From positions 1-8,149 of the forward strand of contig CAZOGY010000145.1 in assembly GCA_964579305.1 (NCBI GenBank): a DNA stretch of 8,149 bases, given 5' to 3'. The notes under the pieces were generated by a model that was given only the letters and a program-made list of their open reading frames with translations, was not told the origin of the DNA and did not search any database. This DNA comes from JBCBWG01 sp964579305 (GTDB lineage Bacteria > Pseudomonadota > Alphaproteobacteria > Rhizobiales > Hyphomicrobiaceae). Positions 1-6,178 of the stretch are shown in pieces (positions within the stretch are counted from its first letter, which is position 1; the number at the start of each line of letters is the position of its first letter). The position numbers were made by a program, and so were the translations under genes.

Positions 1-605
1 AGGTGATCATCCGGACCTGGCAGACCGCGCATAAGATGAAAGTACAGCGCGGCACACTTGCCCAGGACAACGGCCGCGGCAACGACAACTTCCGGGTCAA
101 GCGATATATCGCGAAATATACGATGAACCCGGCGATCGCGCATGGCATGTCGAAACACATTGGGTCGATCGAAGCGGGCAAGCTTGCCGATCTCGTTTTG
201 TGGTCGCCGGCATTCTTCGGCGTGAAGCCGGACATGGTCATCAAAGGCGGTGCGATCGCCGCAAGCCTGATGGGTGATCCCAACGCCTCGATCCCGACGC
301 CGCAGCCCGTCCACTACCGGCCGATGTTCGGTGCGTTTGGCCGAGCGCTGGCGACGACATCGGTGACGTTCGTTTCCAAGGCCGCAGCCGAAAGCGGCGT
401 GCTGGACCGGTACGGCTTGGCAAAAGCGTGTGTGCCGGTCGCCAATGTACGCGGCGGGATCTCCAAGGCCGACATGCTGCACAACGATGCAACGCCCGAT
501 ATCGAAGTTGATCCGGAAACCTACGAAGTGCGCGCGGATGGCGAGCTCCTGGTCTGCGACCCGGCAGCCGAACTGCCGATGGCGCAGCGCTACTTTTTGT
601 TTTGA
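1..605 (+). CDS. ureC: Urease subunit alpha, C-terminal part (5' truncated by window edge)
   Basis: This is the last 200 codons or so of the catalytic nickel subunit of urease, which hydrolyses urea to ammonia and carbamate in the cytoplasm. The codon phase starts at base 3. The read begins at the conserved segment VIIRTWQTAHKMKVQRG and continues through NDNFRVKRYIAKYT, the SIEAGKLADLVLWSPAFFG block, NASIPTPQPVHYRPMFGA and the canonical C-terminus LPMAQRYFLF. In a family protein of about 567-570 residues this matches residues from about 370 to the end. The nickel ligands (His pairs, carbamylated Lys, Asp near 360) therefore lie just upstream, outside the window, and cannot be checked. No frameshift is seen in the visible part. 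It is the first gene of a ureC-E-F-G run; the ureE Shine-Dalgarno begins right after its stop. Family identity is essentially certain. Confidence 0.97.
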   Translation, partial: VIIRTWQTAHKMKVQRGTLAQDNGRGNDNFRVKRYIAKYTMNPAIAHGMSKHIGSIEAGKLADLVLWSPAFFGVKPDMVIKGGAIAASLMGDPNASIPTPQPVHYRPMFGAFGRALATTSVTFVSKAAAESGVLDRYGLAKACVPVANVRGGISKADMLHNDATPDIEVDPETYEVRADGELLVCDPAAELPMAQRYFLF

Positions 606-607
606 GC

Positions 608-612
608 GGAGG
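608..612 (+). promoter_or_regulatory. Ribosome binding site of ureE
   Basis: GGAGG lies immediately after the ureC stop and 10 nt before the ATG at 623. It decides this start over the in-frame TTG at 602, which would overlap the ureC stop. Confidence 0.7.
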
Positions 613-622
613 TGGGTTCGCA

Positions 623-1192
623 ATGCTTCGCGCGTATCAGACACTTGCGCCGGGTGATGGGCGGACGGCTCGCGCCTCGCGCACGATCACGCTGACGCGG
701 GAGGAGCGGTATCGCCGACGCCTTGTCATGGCGACAGATTGCGGGTTGGAATTTCTGCTCGACTTGTCCGAGGCAACCTATCTCGCAAACGGCAGCGGGC
801 TTGTCTTGGAGGACGGCAGCGTTGTTGGGGTCATGGCAGCGTCGGAACCGGTTTTGACGGTTACGGCAAATGATGCGCACAGCCTGATGCGGATTGCCTG
901 GCACATCGGCAATCGGCACACGCCCGCTGAAATCACCGGAGATGCGATCTTTATTCAGCCCGATCACGTGCTGGCCGAGATGGTGCGCGGACTGGGTGGC
1001 GATGTGCGTGAGGTGTCGCGACCGTTCGAGCCGGAAGGCGGCGCTTACGGCCATCATGGCTCGCTGCATGCCGGCCATCATAGTGGGCACGGGCAGAGCG
1101 ATCGCCATGAACATGCGCATGGCCACGAACATGCGCATGGAGATACGCACCCATTCAGCAACGGCGCGCCCGGGCGTCAGGCTCACGACTGA
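623..1192 (+). CDS. ureE: Urease accessory protein UreE (nickel metallochaperone)
   Basis: UreE is a 189-residue cytoplasmic chaperone that delivers Ni(II) to the UreD-F-G/urease complex. The N-terminal part (about 1-75) is the peptide-binding-like domain with the LTREERYRRR segment. The metal-binding domain (about 76-142) shows the conserved HIGNRH (94-99), the DHVLAEM helix with the interface His near 115, and FEPEGGAYG (135-143). The tail from 144 to 189 is His-rich, with 14 histidines including two tandem HEHAHG units, as in other His-tailed UreE proteins that store or buffer nickel. I chose the ATG at 623 because GGAGG (608-612) sits 10 nt upstream. A TTG at 602 in the same frame would overlap the ureC stop and has no ribosome binding site. 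The gene follows ureC by 17 nt and precedes ureF by 10 nt, consistent with one transcript. Confidence 0.95.
   Translation: MLRAYQTLAPGDGRTARASRTITLTREERYRRRLVMATDCGLEFLLDLSEATYLANGSGLVLEDGSVVGVMAASEPVLTVTANDAHSLMRIAWHIGNRHTPAEITGDAIFIQPDHVLAEMVRGLGGDVREVSRPFEPEGGAYGHHGSLHAGHHSGHGQSDRHEHAHGHEHAHGDTHPFSNGAPGRQAHD
1109..1140 (+). repeat. Tandem 18-bp repeat encoding HEHAHG in the ureE tail
   Basis: The 14-mer GAACATGCGCATGG occurs at 1109-1122 and again, identical, at 1127-1140, with an 18-nt period (6 codons). Each copy, with its preceding His codon, encodes HEHAHG. Identical DNA rather than only identical protein points to a recent in-frame duplication in the His-rich tail. Confidence 0.85.
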
Positions 1193-1202
1193 GGCAGGCG
1201 AC

Positions 1203-1729
1203 ATGCAAGATGCTTTACGCGTGGATGCTGTCGCGGGCGCCGCCCCGTCCGTTTCCCCAGAGCGCCCAACTGATGCTGCGCTCTTACATGCCTGGTTGTC
1301 GCCATCGTTTCCGGTCGGTGGCTTTGCCTACAGCCAGGGATTGGAAACCGCCGTTGCGCGCGGCCTTGTCAGCGATGTGGGCAGCCTTCACGGTTGGATG
1401 TCGGCGATGCTTTTTCACGGCAGTGTGCGCACCGATCTGATTTTGCTTGCGGTGGCGCACCGGACCATCAACGCACACGAGATCGCCGAATTGAACGACC
1501 TGGCCTTCGCGCTCCAGCCTTCTAGCGAACGCTTTGAAGAACTTCGCGTGCAAGGTGGCGCCTTTGTTGATTGCATGCGCGCANNNNNNNNNNNNNNNNN
1601 NNNNNNNNNNNNNNNNNNNNNNNNNNNNNNNNNNNNNNNNNNNNNNNNNNNNNNNNNNNNNNNNNNNNNNNNNNNNNNNNNNNATCGCTCCAACACGAAA
1701 CGCAAACGGTGAGGCTGTTCCGGTCATGA
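1203..1729 (+). CDS. ureF: Urease accessory protein UreF, interrupted by an assembly gap
   Basis: UreF binds UreD and urease and acts as a gate for nickel transfer with UreG. The N-terminal 127 residues are visible (1203-1583), with the family signature WLSPSFPVGGFAYSQGLE at residues 31-48, then the helical LHGWMSAMLFHGS and ELNDLAFALQPSSERFEEL segments. A run of 100 N follows. After it, the frame starting at 1685 gives SLQHETQTVRLFRS and a TGA at 1727-1729, the expected UreF C-terminus. This frame differs from the N-terminal one when 100 bases are counted, so the gap length is not real. UreF proteins are usually about 220-240 residues, so roughly 80-100 residues should be missing. The start ATG at 1203 is 10 nt after the ureE stop, with a purine-rich GAGGCAGG at 1191-1198. 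The stop overlaps the ureG ATG (ATGA, 1726-1729), implying translational coupling. The gene is probably intact in the organism. Confidence 0.93.
1584..1683. other. Assembly gap (100 N)
   Basis: Exactly 100 N lie inside ureF, the conventional placeholder for a scaffold gap of unknown size. The reading frame on either side requires a true length of 3k+2 bases, which 100 is not. Open frames that run through the N stretch on either strand carry no information. Confidence 0.98.
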
Positions 1730-2364
1730 GCAACGCGACGACGCATAACGGCCCCTTGCGTGTGGGGATCGGCGGGCCGGTCGGCACGGGCAAGACGACG
1801 CTGACCGCTGCCCTTTGCAAGGCGCTCAGCCCAACAACCGATATGGCCGTGATCACCAACGACATCTATACGCGCGAGGACGCCGAAGCGCTCATGCAGA
1901 TGCAGGTTCTGCCCGGCGATCGGGTCGTGGGGGTGGAAACAGGCGGGTGCCCGCACACGGCGATCCGCGAAGACTGTTCGATCAATCTGGCCGCAATTGC
2001 AGACCTGCGGACGAAATTCTCTCAGCTTGAATTGGTGATTATTGAATCGGGCGGCGATAATCTCGCAGCGACATTTTCGCCGGATCTGGCCGACCTCACG
2101 ATCTATGTCATCGACGTCGCGCAAGGCGGCGATATTCCGCGGAAGCGTGGGCCGGGCGTGACGAAGTCGGACTTGCTCGTCATCAACAAGACTGCACTTG
2201 CGCCATACGTGGACGTTGATCTCGACGCGATCCGTTCGGACACGCAAATCGCCCGCGGCACGCGTCCATTCGTACTTGCCAACGTCAAGACGGGTGATGG
2301 CGTCGATGAGATCGTTTCCCATCTGTGCCGTCTGGGAGGGTTGGCCGCGCCAGCTTTCGCCTGA
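1726..2364 (+). CDS. ureG: Urease accessory GTPase UreG
   Basis: UreG is a SIMIBI-class GTPase of 212 residues. Its nickel-bound GTP dimer delivers the metal to apo-urease through UreF and UreD in the cytoplasm. The sequence shows the P-loop GPVGTGKT (17-24), the ITNDIYTREDA block (43-53), the metal-binding CPH motif inside GGCPHTAIRED (73-83; Cys75 and His77), ESGGDNL (107-113) and the guanine-specificity segment NKTAL (154-158, a UreG variant of NKxD). Length and all motifs are normal, with no sign of damage. The ATG at 1726 overlaps the ureF stop. The open frame extends further upstream only through the N gap, so that extension is spurious. The residue stretch MSNATTHNGPLRVGIGGP is a typical alphaproteobacterial-style N-terminus (from memory). 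It is the last urease gene seen; no nickel or urea transporter gene follows directly. Confidence 0.97.
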   Translation: MSNATTHNGPLRVGIGGPVGTGKTTLTAALCKALSPTTDMAVITNDIYTREDAEALMQMQVLPGDRVVGVETGGCPHTAIREDCSINLAAIADLRTKFSQLELVIIESGGDNLAATFSPDLADLTIYVIDVAQGGDIPRKRGPGVTKSDLLVINKTALAPYVDVDLDAIRSDTQIARGTRPFVLANVKTGDGVDEIVSHLCRLGGLAAPAFA

Positions 2365-2509
2365 TCCCCGTTTTAAAGAATATGCGTGTTCCGACGATGG
2401 TCTATGCACGCAATGCATGCTGGTTCACCGACCAAGCTCCGTGGTAGTGCGGAACGAGCCGAGACGGACAACGTGCCATAAACGTTGCCGCGGCCGGAGG
2501 ACACGCGCG

Positions 2510-2668
2510 ATGTGGCAGGGCCTTGAGCCATTTGGCTTGAGCCGTCTCTTCTGGTTTTTCGGTATCACGCGAACGGCGCGCATCGCACTGCTCGCACGTC
2601 GCGCTTGGCTCCTCCCTGCCGGGGTGAAACAGCGCGTTTTGAATGACTGGGAAACGGAGACGCTTTGA
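2510..2668 (+). CDS. Possible 52-residue small protein or leader ORF upstream of tctC
   Basis: An ATG at 2510 is preceded by GGAGG at 2496-2500 with 9 nt spacing, and the frame runs 52 codons to a TGA at 2666-2668, one base before the tctC ATG. The product begins MWQGLEPFGLSRLFWFFGI, an aromatic and hydrophobic stretch, followed by an Arg-rich part (residues about 21-45) and an acidic end. I recognise no family. The position suggests translational coupling to tctC if it is real. Against it, the same frame stays open upstream into ureG, so GC-rich composition alone may keep it open, and a promoter for tctC might lie inside it. Treat it as a candidate only. Confidence 0.25.
   Translation: MWQGLEPFGLSRLFWFFGITRTARIALLARRAWLLPAGVKQRVLNDWETETL
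2522..2543 (+). promoter_or_regulatory. Direct repeat and dyad, possible operator/promoter region of tctC
   Basis: CTTGAGCC occurs at 2522-2529 and again at 2536-2543, 14 nt apart, and a dyad AGCCA-TT-TGGCT (2526-2537) bridges them. The second copy also contains TTGAGC (2538-2543), a four-of-six match to a -35 box, with TATCAC at 2563-2568 as a weak -10 at 19 nt spacing. This could be a regulator site and promoter about 100 bases before tctC. The match is weak, and the site would sit inside the candidate small ORF. Confidence 0.25.
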
Positions 2669-2669
2669 C

Positions 2670-3656
2670 ATGCGTTCATTGAGAAATCTGGGCCTCGGGC
2701 TCATGGCCTGCGCCGGCGCGGCGGCACTGACCGTGTCGGCCCACGCCGCTGACAAGATGATGGATTCGGTCCACTTCCTGATCCCCGGTGGCGCCGGCGG
2801 CGGCTGGGATGGCACCGCGCGCGGTACCGGCGAAGCGCTCACGAAGTCGGGGCTTGTTGGCACCGCGTCGTATGAAAACATGTCCGGCGGCGGCGGCGGC
2901 AAAGCGATCAACTACCTGATCGAGAACGCCAAATCCCAGCACGGCACGCTGATGGTGAACTCCACACCAATCGTGATCCGCTCGCTCGTTGGCCGCTTCC
3001 CGCACAACTTCCGCGATCTCACGATGATTGCCGGCACCATCGGCGATTACGCAGCACTCGTCGTGCGCGCCGACAGCCCGATCAAGACGTTCAAAGACCT
3101 GGCCGCCAAGTACAAAGCCGATCCGAAATCGGTCAAAGTCGGCGGCGGTTCGGTTCCAGGCGGCATGGACCACCTCGTTGCCGCGATGATTTTCAAGGCC
3201 GCAGGCGCCAACCCGACGCAAGTCAAGTACATCCCGTATGACACCGGCGGAAAGCTGAATGCTGCGCTGCTGGCCGGCGAAGTCGATGTCGGATCGACCG
3301 GTTTTTCTGAGGCCGTTGCTCTGCAGAAAGCCGGCAAGTTCCGCGTCATCGGCGTCACATCGGCTGAGCGGGTGGACGCGCTTCCAGATGCGCAGACCTT
3401 CAAGGAACAGGGCGTCGACGCGGAATTCGTCAATTGGCGCGGCTTTTTTGCGGCTCCGGGCCTGCCGGCGGAAAAGGCCAAGGCCTACCGCGACGTGATC
3501 ACTGCGATGTATGAAACGCCGGAGTGGGAAGCGGTTCGCGCTCGCAATGGCTGGGTCAACATCCACAATTCGGGCGACAAGTTCACGTCGTTCCTTGAAA
3601 ACCAGGAAAAGGTGATCAAGGAACTGATGATCGAACTGGGCTTCCTGAAAAAGTAA
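2670..3656 (+). CDS. tctC: Tripartite tricarboxylate transporter substrate-binding protein (TctC family)
   Basis: This periplasmic solute-binding protein of a TTT system (328 residues) captures a carboxylate, possibly citrate or another tri/dicarboxylate, and passes it to TctA/TctB. Residues 1-26 form a Sec signal peptide (MRSLRNLG basic start, hydrophobic core, cleavage after AHA). The mature part opens with VHFLIPGGAGGGWDGTAR, the first ligand loop, then SGGGGGKAINYLI, and has the second loop GGGSVPGGMDHLVAA and the block YIPYDTGGKLNAALLAGEVD. This GGGWD subtype resembles the Salmonella TctC type more than the expanded Bug proteins of betaproteobacteria, so citrate-like substrates are favoured; the ligand cannot be read from sequence. 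The ATG at 2670 is chosen because GGAGA at 2656-2660 precedes it by 9 nt and because it gives a clean signal peptide; an in-frame ATG at 2643 lacks a binding site. It is followed by two terminator-like hairpins before tctB. Confidence 0.94.
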   Translation: MRSLRNLGLGLMACAGAAALTVSAHAADKMMDSVHFLIPGGAGGGWDGTARGTGEALTKSGLVGTASYENMSGGGGGKAINYLIENAKSQHGTLMVNSTPIVIRSLVGRFPHNFRDLTMIAGTIGDYAALVVRADSPIKTFKDLAAKYKADPKSVKVGGGSVPGGMDHLVAAMIFKAAGANPTQVKYIPYDTGGKLNAALLAGEVDVGSTGFSEAVALQKAGKFRVIGVTSAERVDALPDAQTFKEQGVDAEFVNWRGFFAAPGLPAEKAKAYRDVITAMYETPEWEAVRARNGWVNIHNSGDKFTSFLENQEKVIKELMIELGFLKK

Positions 3657-3665
3657 CACGACAGG

Positions 3666-3702
3666 GCTGCGACGACTGATACCGACTGTCGTCGCAGCTT
3701 TT
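3666..3702 (+). terminator. Terminator-like hairpin after tctC (first)
   Basis: A perfect 11-bp stem GCTGCGACGAC (3666-3676) / GTCGTCGCAGC (3688-3698) with an 11-nt loop is followed by TTTT (3699-3702), 10 bases after the tctC stop. The stem is GC-rich and the T run short, so it may be a partial terminator or an mRNA 3'-end stabiliser for tctC. Confidence 0.75.
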
Positions 3703-3715
3703 GCCTGATCGATTT

Positions 3716-3742
3716 GCAAGAGGCTTTGATAGCCTTTTTTGC
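3716..3742 (+). terminator. Second terminator-like hairpin before tctB
   Basis: The stem AGGCT (3721-3725) / AGCCT (3731-3735) with loop TTGAT is followed directly by a T run (3735-3740). Bases GCAAG (3716-3720) can pair partly with the T run and the following GC, making it look like a small intrinsic terminator with an A-rich 5' side. The stem is short, so termination is probably incomplete. Confidence 0.5.
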
Positions 3743-3846
3743 AGATCTTCCCGCCCGGTCCTTATGCGCAGTTTGGCACGCGCGTGGGACCCTGTTGCGC
3801 GCCGATTACGGGCGTTAAGTCTCCAACAATCAGGGACGCACCGGAC

Positions 3847-4335
3847 ATGACGCTTGATCGCGGCATCGCACTTGTGTTCCTCGCGATTTGTATTGCGTAT
3901 GGCTACACGGCGTTCGTCACAATGCAGGACGGGCTCCTTCCCTTTGAATTGAATATGTCGTTTCTGCCCAACACTTTGCCGAAGGCGCTCGCAATTATCG
4001 GCGCACTGCTTGCGATTTTTATTCTCGTCACACCGCATAGCGAGCAGGATAGCGGTGGAACGCTTGCCGAATTTGCGGATGTTTCCTGGGGCAACATTCT
4101 GCAGACCATTGCGCTGCTCGGACTTATGATCGCTTATGCGCTGTGTTTGCGGCCGCTTGGTTTTATTTTATCGACGTCTTTGTTTCTGATTTGCGGCAGC
4201 TTGATCCTTGGGGAGCGGCGGATTTTTCTTGTGACTGCAATATCGGCAACGGCTGCTTTTGCTGTCTGGTATCTCGTTGAGCGACTTTTGGAAATCGTGC
4301 TGAGGCCGTGGCCTTGGTTCGTTGTAGCGCAATAG
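3847..4335 (+). CDS. tctB: Tripartite tricarboxylate transporter small membrane subunit (TctB family)
   Basis: This is the poorly conserved small integral membrane subunit of the TTT transporter, 162 residues, normal for the family. It begins MTLDRGIALVFLAI, typical of TctB, with membrane segments at about 7-24, 45-62, 83-102, 104-121 and 126-145. A polar loop lies at 63-82 and the end YLVERLLEIVLRPWPWF (about 142-158) resembles the family's last segment. I chose the ATG at 3847; AGGGA at 3832-3836 precedes it by 10 nt. The open frame extends back to about 3739, but that would start inside the second hairpin and add a non-membrane, Pro/Arg-rich stretch unlike the family. It lies 190 bases after tctC, behind two hairpins, and 10 bases before tctA. 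Base use looks slightly more AT-rich in the membrane segments, as expected for hydrophobic codons. Confidence 0.88.
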   Translation: MTLDRGIALVFLAICIAYGYTAFVTMQDGLLPFELNMSFLPNTLPKALAIIGALLAIFILVTPHSEQDSGGTLAEFADVSWGNILQTIALLGLMIAYALCLRPLGFILSTSLFLICGSLILGERRIFLVTAISATAAFAVWYLVERLLEIVLRPWPWFVVAQ

Positions 4336-4345
4336 GACAGCGAGC

Positions 4346-5872
4346 ATGGTTGAAGGTATCCTTCTCGGATTATCGACGGCACTGTCGATCCAGAACCTTT
4401 TCATGGTCATCGCGGGTTGCCTGATTGGGACGTTCATCGGCATGCTGCCCGGTTTGGGGCCAATGTCGATCATTGCCATCATGATCCCGGTGGCTATCAA
4501 AATCGGCGATCCTTCTGCTGCGCTCATCCTGTTGGCCGGCGTCTACTACGGCGCGATTTTCGGCGGCTCAACATCATCCATTTTGATCAATGCGCCGGGC
4601 GTTGCCGGCACGGTTGCCACGTCGTTTGACGGCTATCCCATGGCGCGGCAGGGCAAAGCGGGCAAGGCGCTCACGATTGCTGCGATCGCGTCGTTTGCAG
4701 GCGGCACGGTTGGCGCCATTCTCTTAATGGCATTTGCCCCGGCGCTGGCGACATTCGCGTTGCTGTTTCACTCTGCGGAATATTTCGCGTTGATGGTTGT
4801 TGGTCTGTCGGCAATCGCCGCCTTTGCGGGGACCGGGCAGGTCGCCAAGGCGCTGTTGATGACAATTGCCGGCTTGATGCTTGCCACGGTTGGCGAAAGC
4901 GCTTTGTTTAATGCGCCGCGGTACACGCTTGGTCTGCAAGATCTACAAAGCGGCATTGGCTTTATTACGCTTGCCATGGCGTTATTTGCGCTTCCCGAAG
5001 CTCTCTTTCTGGTCTTGAATCCGGCGCGCGCGAAAACGTCGGGTGAGAACGGTGGGACCGGCGAGATTAAAGATCTGAGAATTACGCGCGCGGAGGCCCG
5101 CAGTATCGCGCCAGTCATCGCGCGGCAGTCGGTTCAGGGATTTTTGATCGGTGTTCTGCCAGGCGCAGGGGCGACGATTGCGTCGTTTCTCGGCTATGCC
5201 GTCGAGCGCAATATTGCGAAAGGCGAAGAACAAGCCGCGTTCGGCAAAGGATCGATCAAGGGCCTCGCCGCACCGGAATCAGCCAATAACGCTGCGTGCA
5301 CGGGCTCATTCGTTCCACTTTTAACGCTTGGGATTCCCGGGTCTGGCACGACCGCCATTCTGCTTGGTGCTTTGTTGGCCTTGAATGTTGCGCCGGGCCC
5401 GCGACTGATGGTCGACCGGCCGGAAGTTTTCTGGTCGGTGATCATCTCCATGTATCTGGGCAACGTGGTTTTGTTGATCCTCAACCTGCCCCTGATCCCC
5501 TACATCGCCAAGCTGCTGGCTGTCCCGCGGAACTTCCTGATCCCATTCATTCTGTTTTTCACGCTGATGGGCGCATACATCGGCCAGAATAACGCAACAG
5601 AATTGCTGCTCCTGGTCGGACTTGGGATCGTGGCCACCATTTTGCGGTTTGCCGATTATCCACTCGCGCCGCTTTTGATCGGGTTCATTCTCGGGGGGTT
5701 GCTTGAGGACAACTTCGCGCGCGCGGTGAATTTGACGGACGGGGTGAGTTTCATGTGGGAGCGCCCGATGACCCTTGCGATGCTGATCATCGGCCTGCTT
5801 TTGATCCTGGTGCCGGCCTATCGCCAGCGCCGGGCGAAAGACTTACGGTCAGGTGTTGCTGCCGGCGATTGA
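4346..5872 (+). CDS. tctA: Tripartite tricarboxylate transporter large membrane subunit (TctA family)
   Basis: TctA is the permease of the TTT system, 508 residues, which is full length. It uses an ion gradient to import the carboxylate brought by TctC. The conserved elements are GMLPGLGP (32-39), YYGAIFGGSTSSILINAPG (67-85), DGYPMARQGKAGKAL (95-109), then in the second half GVLPGAGAT (269-277), ESANNA (311-316) and PLLTLGIPGSGTTAILLGAL (324-343). The two LPG(L/A)G motifs mark the internal duplication of the family. About ten to twelve hydrophobic segments are evident, with a polar central loop at about 228-262 separating the halves. The ATG at 4346 has AGGA at 4334-4337, overlapping the tctB stop, at 8 nt spacing. 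The tctB and tctA genes are clearly co-translated or coupled. Its end is followed by the 310-base spacer; no strong terminator is seen. Confidence 0.96.
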   Translation: MVEGILLGLSTALSIQNLFMVIAGCLIGTFIGMLPGLGPMSIIAIMIPVAIKIGDPSAALILLAGVYYGAIFGGSTSSILINAPGVAGTVATSFDGYPMARQGKAGKALTIAAIASFAGGTVGAILLMAFAPALATFALLFHSAEYFALMVVGLSAIAAFAGTGQVAKALLMTIAGLMLATVGESALFNAPRYTLGLQDLQSGIGFITLAMALFALPEALFLVLNPARAKTSGENGGTGEIKDLRITRAEARSIAPVIARQSVQGFLIGVLPGAGATIASFLGYAVERNIAKGEEQAAFGKGSIKGLAAPESANNAACTGSFVPLLTLGIPGSGTTAILLGALLALNVAPGPRLMVDRPEVFWSVIISMYLGNVVLLILNLPLIPYIAKLLAVPRNFLIPFILFFTLMGAYIGQNNATELLLLVGLGIVATILRFADYPLAPLLIGFILGGLLEDNFARAVNLTDGVSFMWERPMTLAMLIIGLLLILVPAYRQRRAKDLRSGVAAGD

Positions 5873-6052
5873 TTGTCCAAAAGGACATTGGCGCCGTTCC
5901 GGGCTAAGTGATGTGCCTCACACTGAGCAAGTTATCATCACACAGTCATATCCAGGGCTTAACGGACGCTGATGCGGGCTGGATAGCGGCAAACCGGGCC
6001 GGCGCCGGACCTGAAAAACACAGCCGCTCTGCCGGCGGTTGCAGGTTCGCGT

Positions 6053-6067
6053 CATCGGCGGCCGATG
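6053..6067. repeat. 15-bp odd palindrome upstream of the repeat-protein gene
   Basis: CATCGGC (6053-6059), a central G, then GCCGATG (6061-6067): a perfect 7-bp dyad about 115 bases before the TTG start. It could be a regulator-binding site; its short centre makes an RNA hairpin unlikely without opening the inner pair. Short dyads are frequent by chance in GC-rich DNA. Confidence 0.3.
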
Positions 6068-6136
6068 GGATCGGGCTTGGCTGGCGCTGCGCGGGACTGC
6101 ATGACGTTCGAGGGCGTGCGTGCCTGCATGCCTCTC

Positions 6137-6154
6137 GCAAGCGCCAAAGCTTGC
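6137..6154 (+). repeat. Small hairpin in the leader of the repeat-protein gene
   Basis: GCAAGC (6137-6142) and GCTTGC (6149-6154) form a 6-bp stem with a 6-nt loop, ending 18 bases before the Shine-Dalgarno at 6172. It could shape translation initiation of the downstream gene, but may be chance. Confidence 0.3.
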
Positions 6155-6171
6155 AGACTTCACCTGGGACT

Positions 6172-6178
6172 GGGAGGA
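6172..6178 (+). promoter_or_regulatory. Strong Shine-Dalgarno sequence deciding a TTG start
   Basis: GGGAGGA lies at 6172-6178, with its GGAGG core (6173-6177) 5 nt before the TTG at 6183. No ATG or GTG gives both a signal peptide at the N-terminus and a binding site, so this site fixes the start of the repeat protein. Confidence 0.7.

Larger units (their letters stand above)
2365..2669. other. Spacer between the urease and TTT operons
   Basis: About 305 bases without a firmly supported gene. It holds a possible 52-codon ORF at 2510-2668 and a dyad plus direct-repeat cluster at 2522-2543, each listed separately. I see no strong hairpin followed by a T run after ureG, so where the urease transcript ends is not visible. 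A T/A-rich patch (TTTTAAAG) lies at about 2371-2378 without a stem. The tctC promoter is expected here. Confidence 0.6.

Noticed and set aside
1522..2418. A - strand open frame across the gap and ureG
   Set aside because: It runs through the 100 N, where no stop can be scored, and mirrors ureG.
2670..2756. Lipobox reading of the TctC signal (LMAC, Cys14)
   Set aside because: Met at -2 is atypical and a hydrophobic stretch continues after the Cys, with a clear AHA signal peptidase I site at about residue 26.
2676..3719. A 347-codon open frame on the - strand across tctC
   Set aside because: Shadow of a clearly recognised TctC gene; low-complexity Ala/Arg-rich translation without motifs.
3774..3788. 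Sigma-54-like box TGGCACG upstream of tctB
   Set aside because: The GC doublet required ten bases after the GG is absent (GG at 3787-3788), so spacing fails.
5874..5887. Hairpin TGTCC-AAAA-GGACA after tctA as a terminator
   Set aside because: Only five pairs and no following T run; too weak to support.
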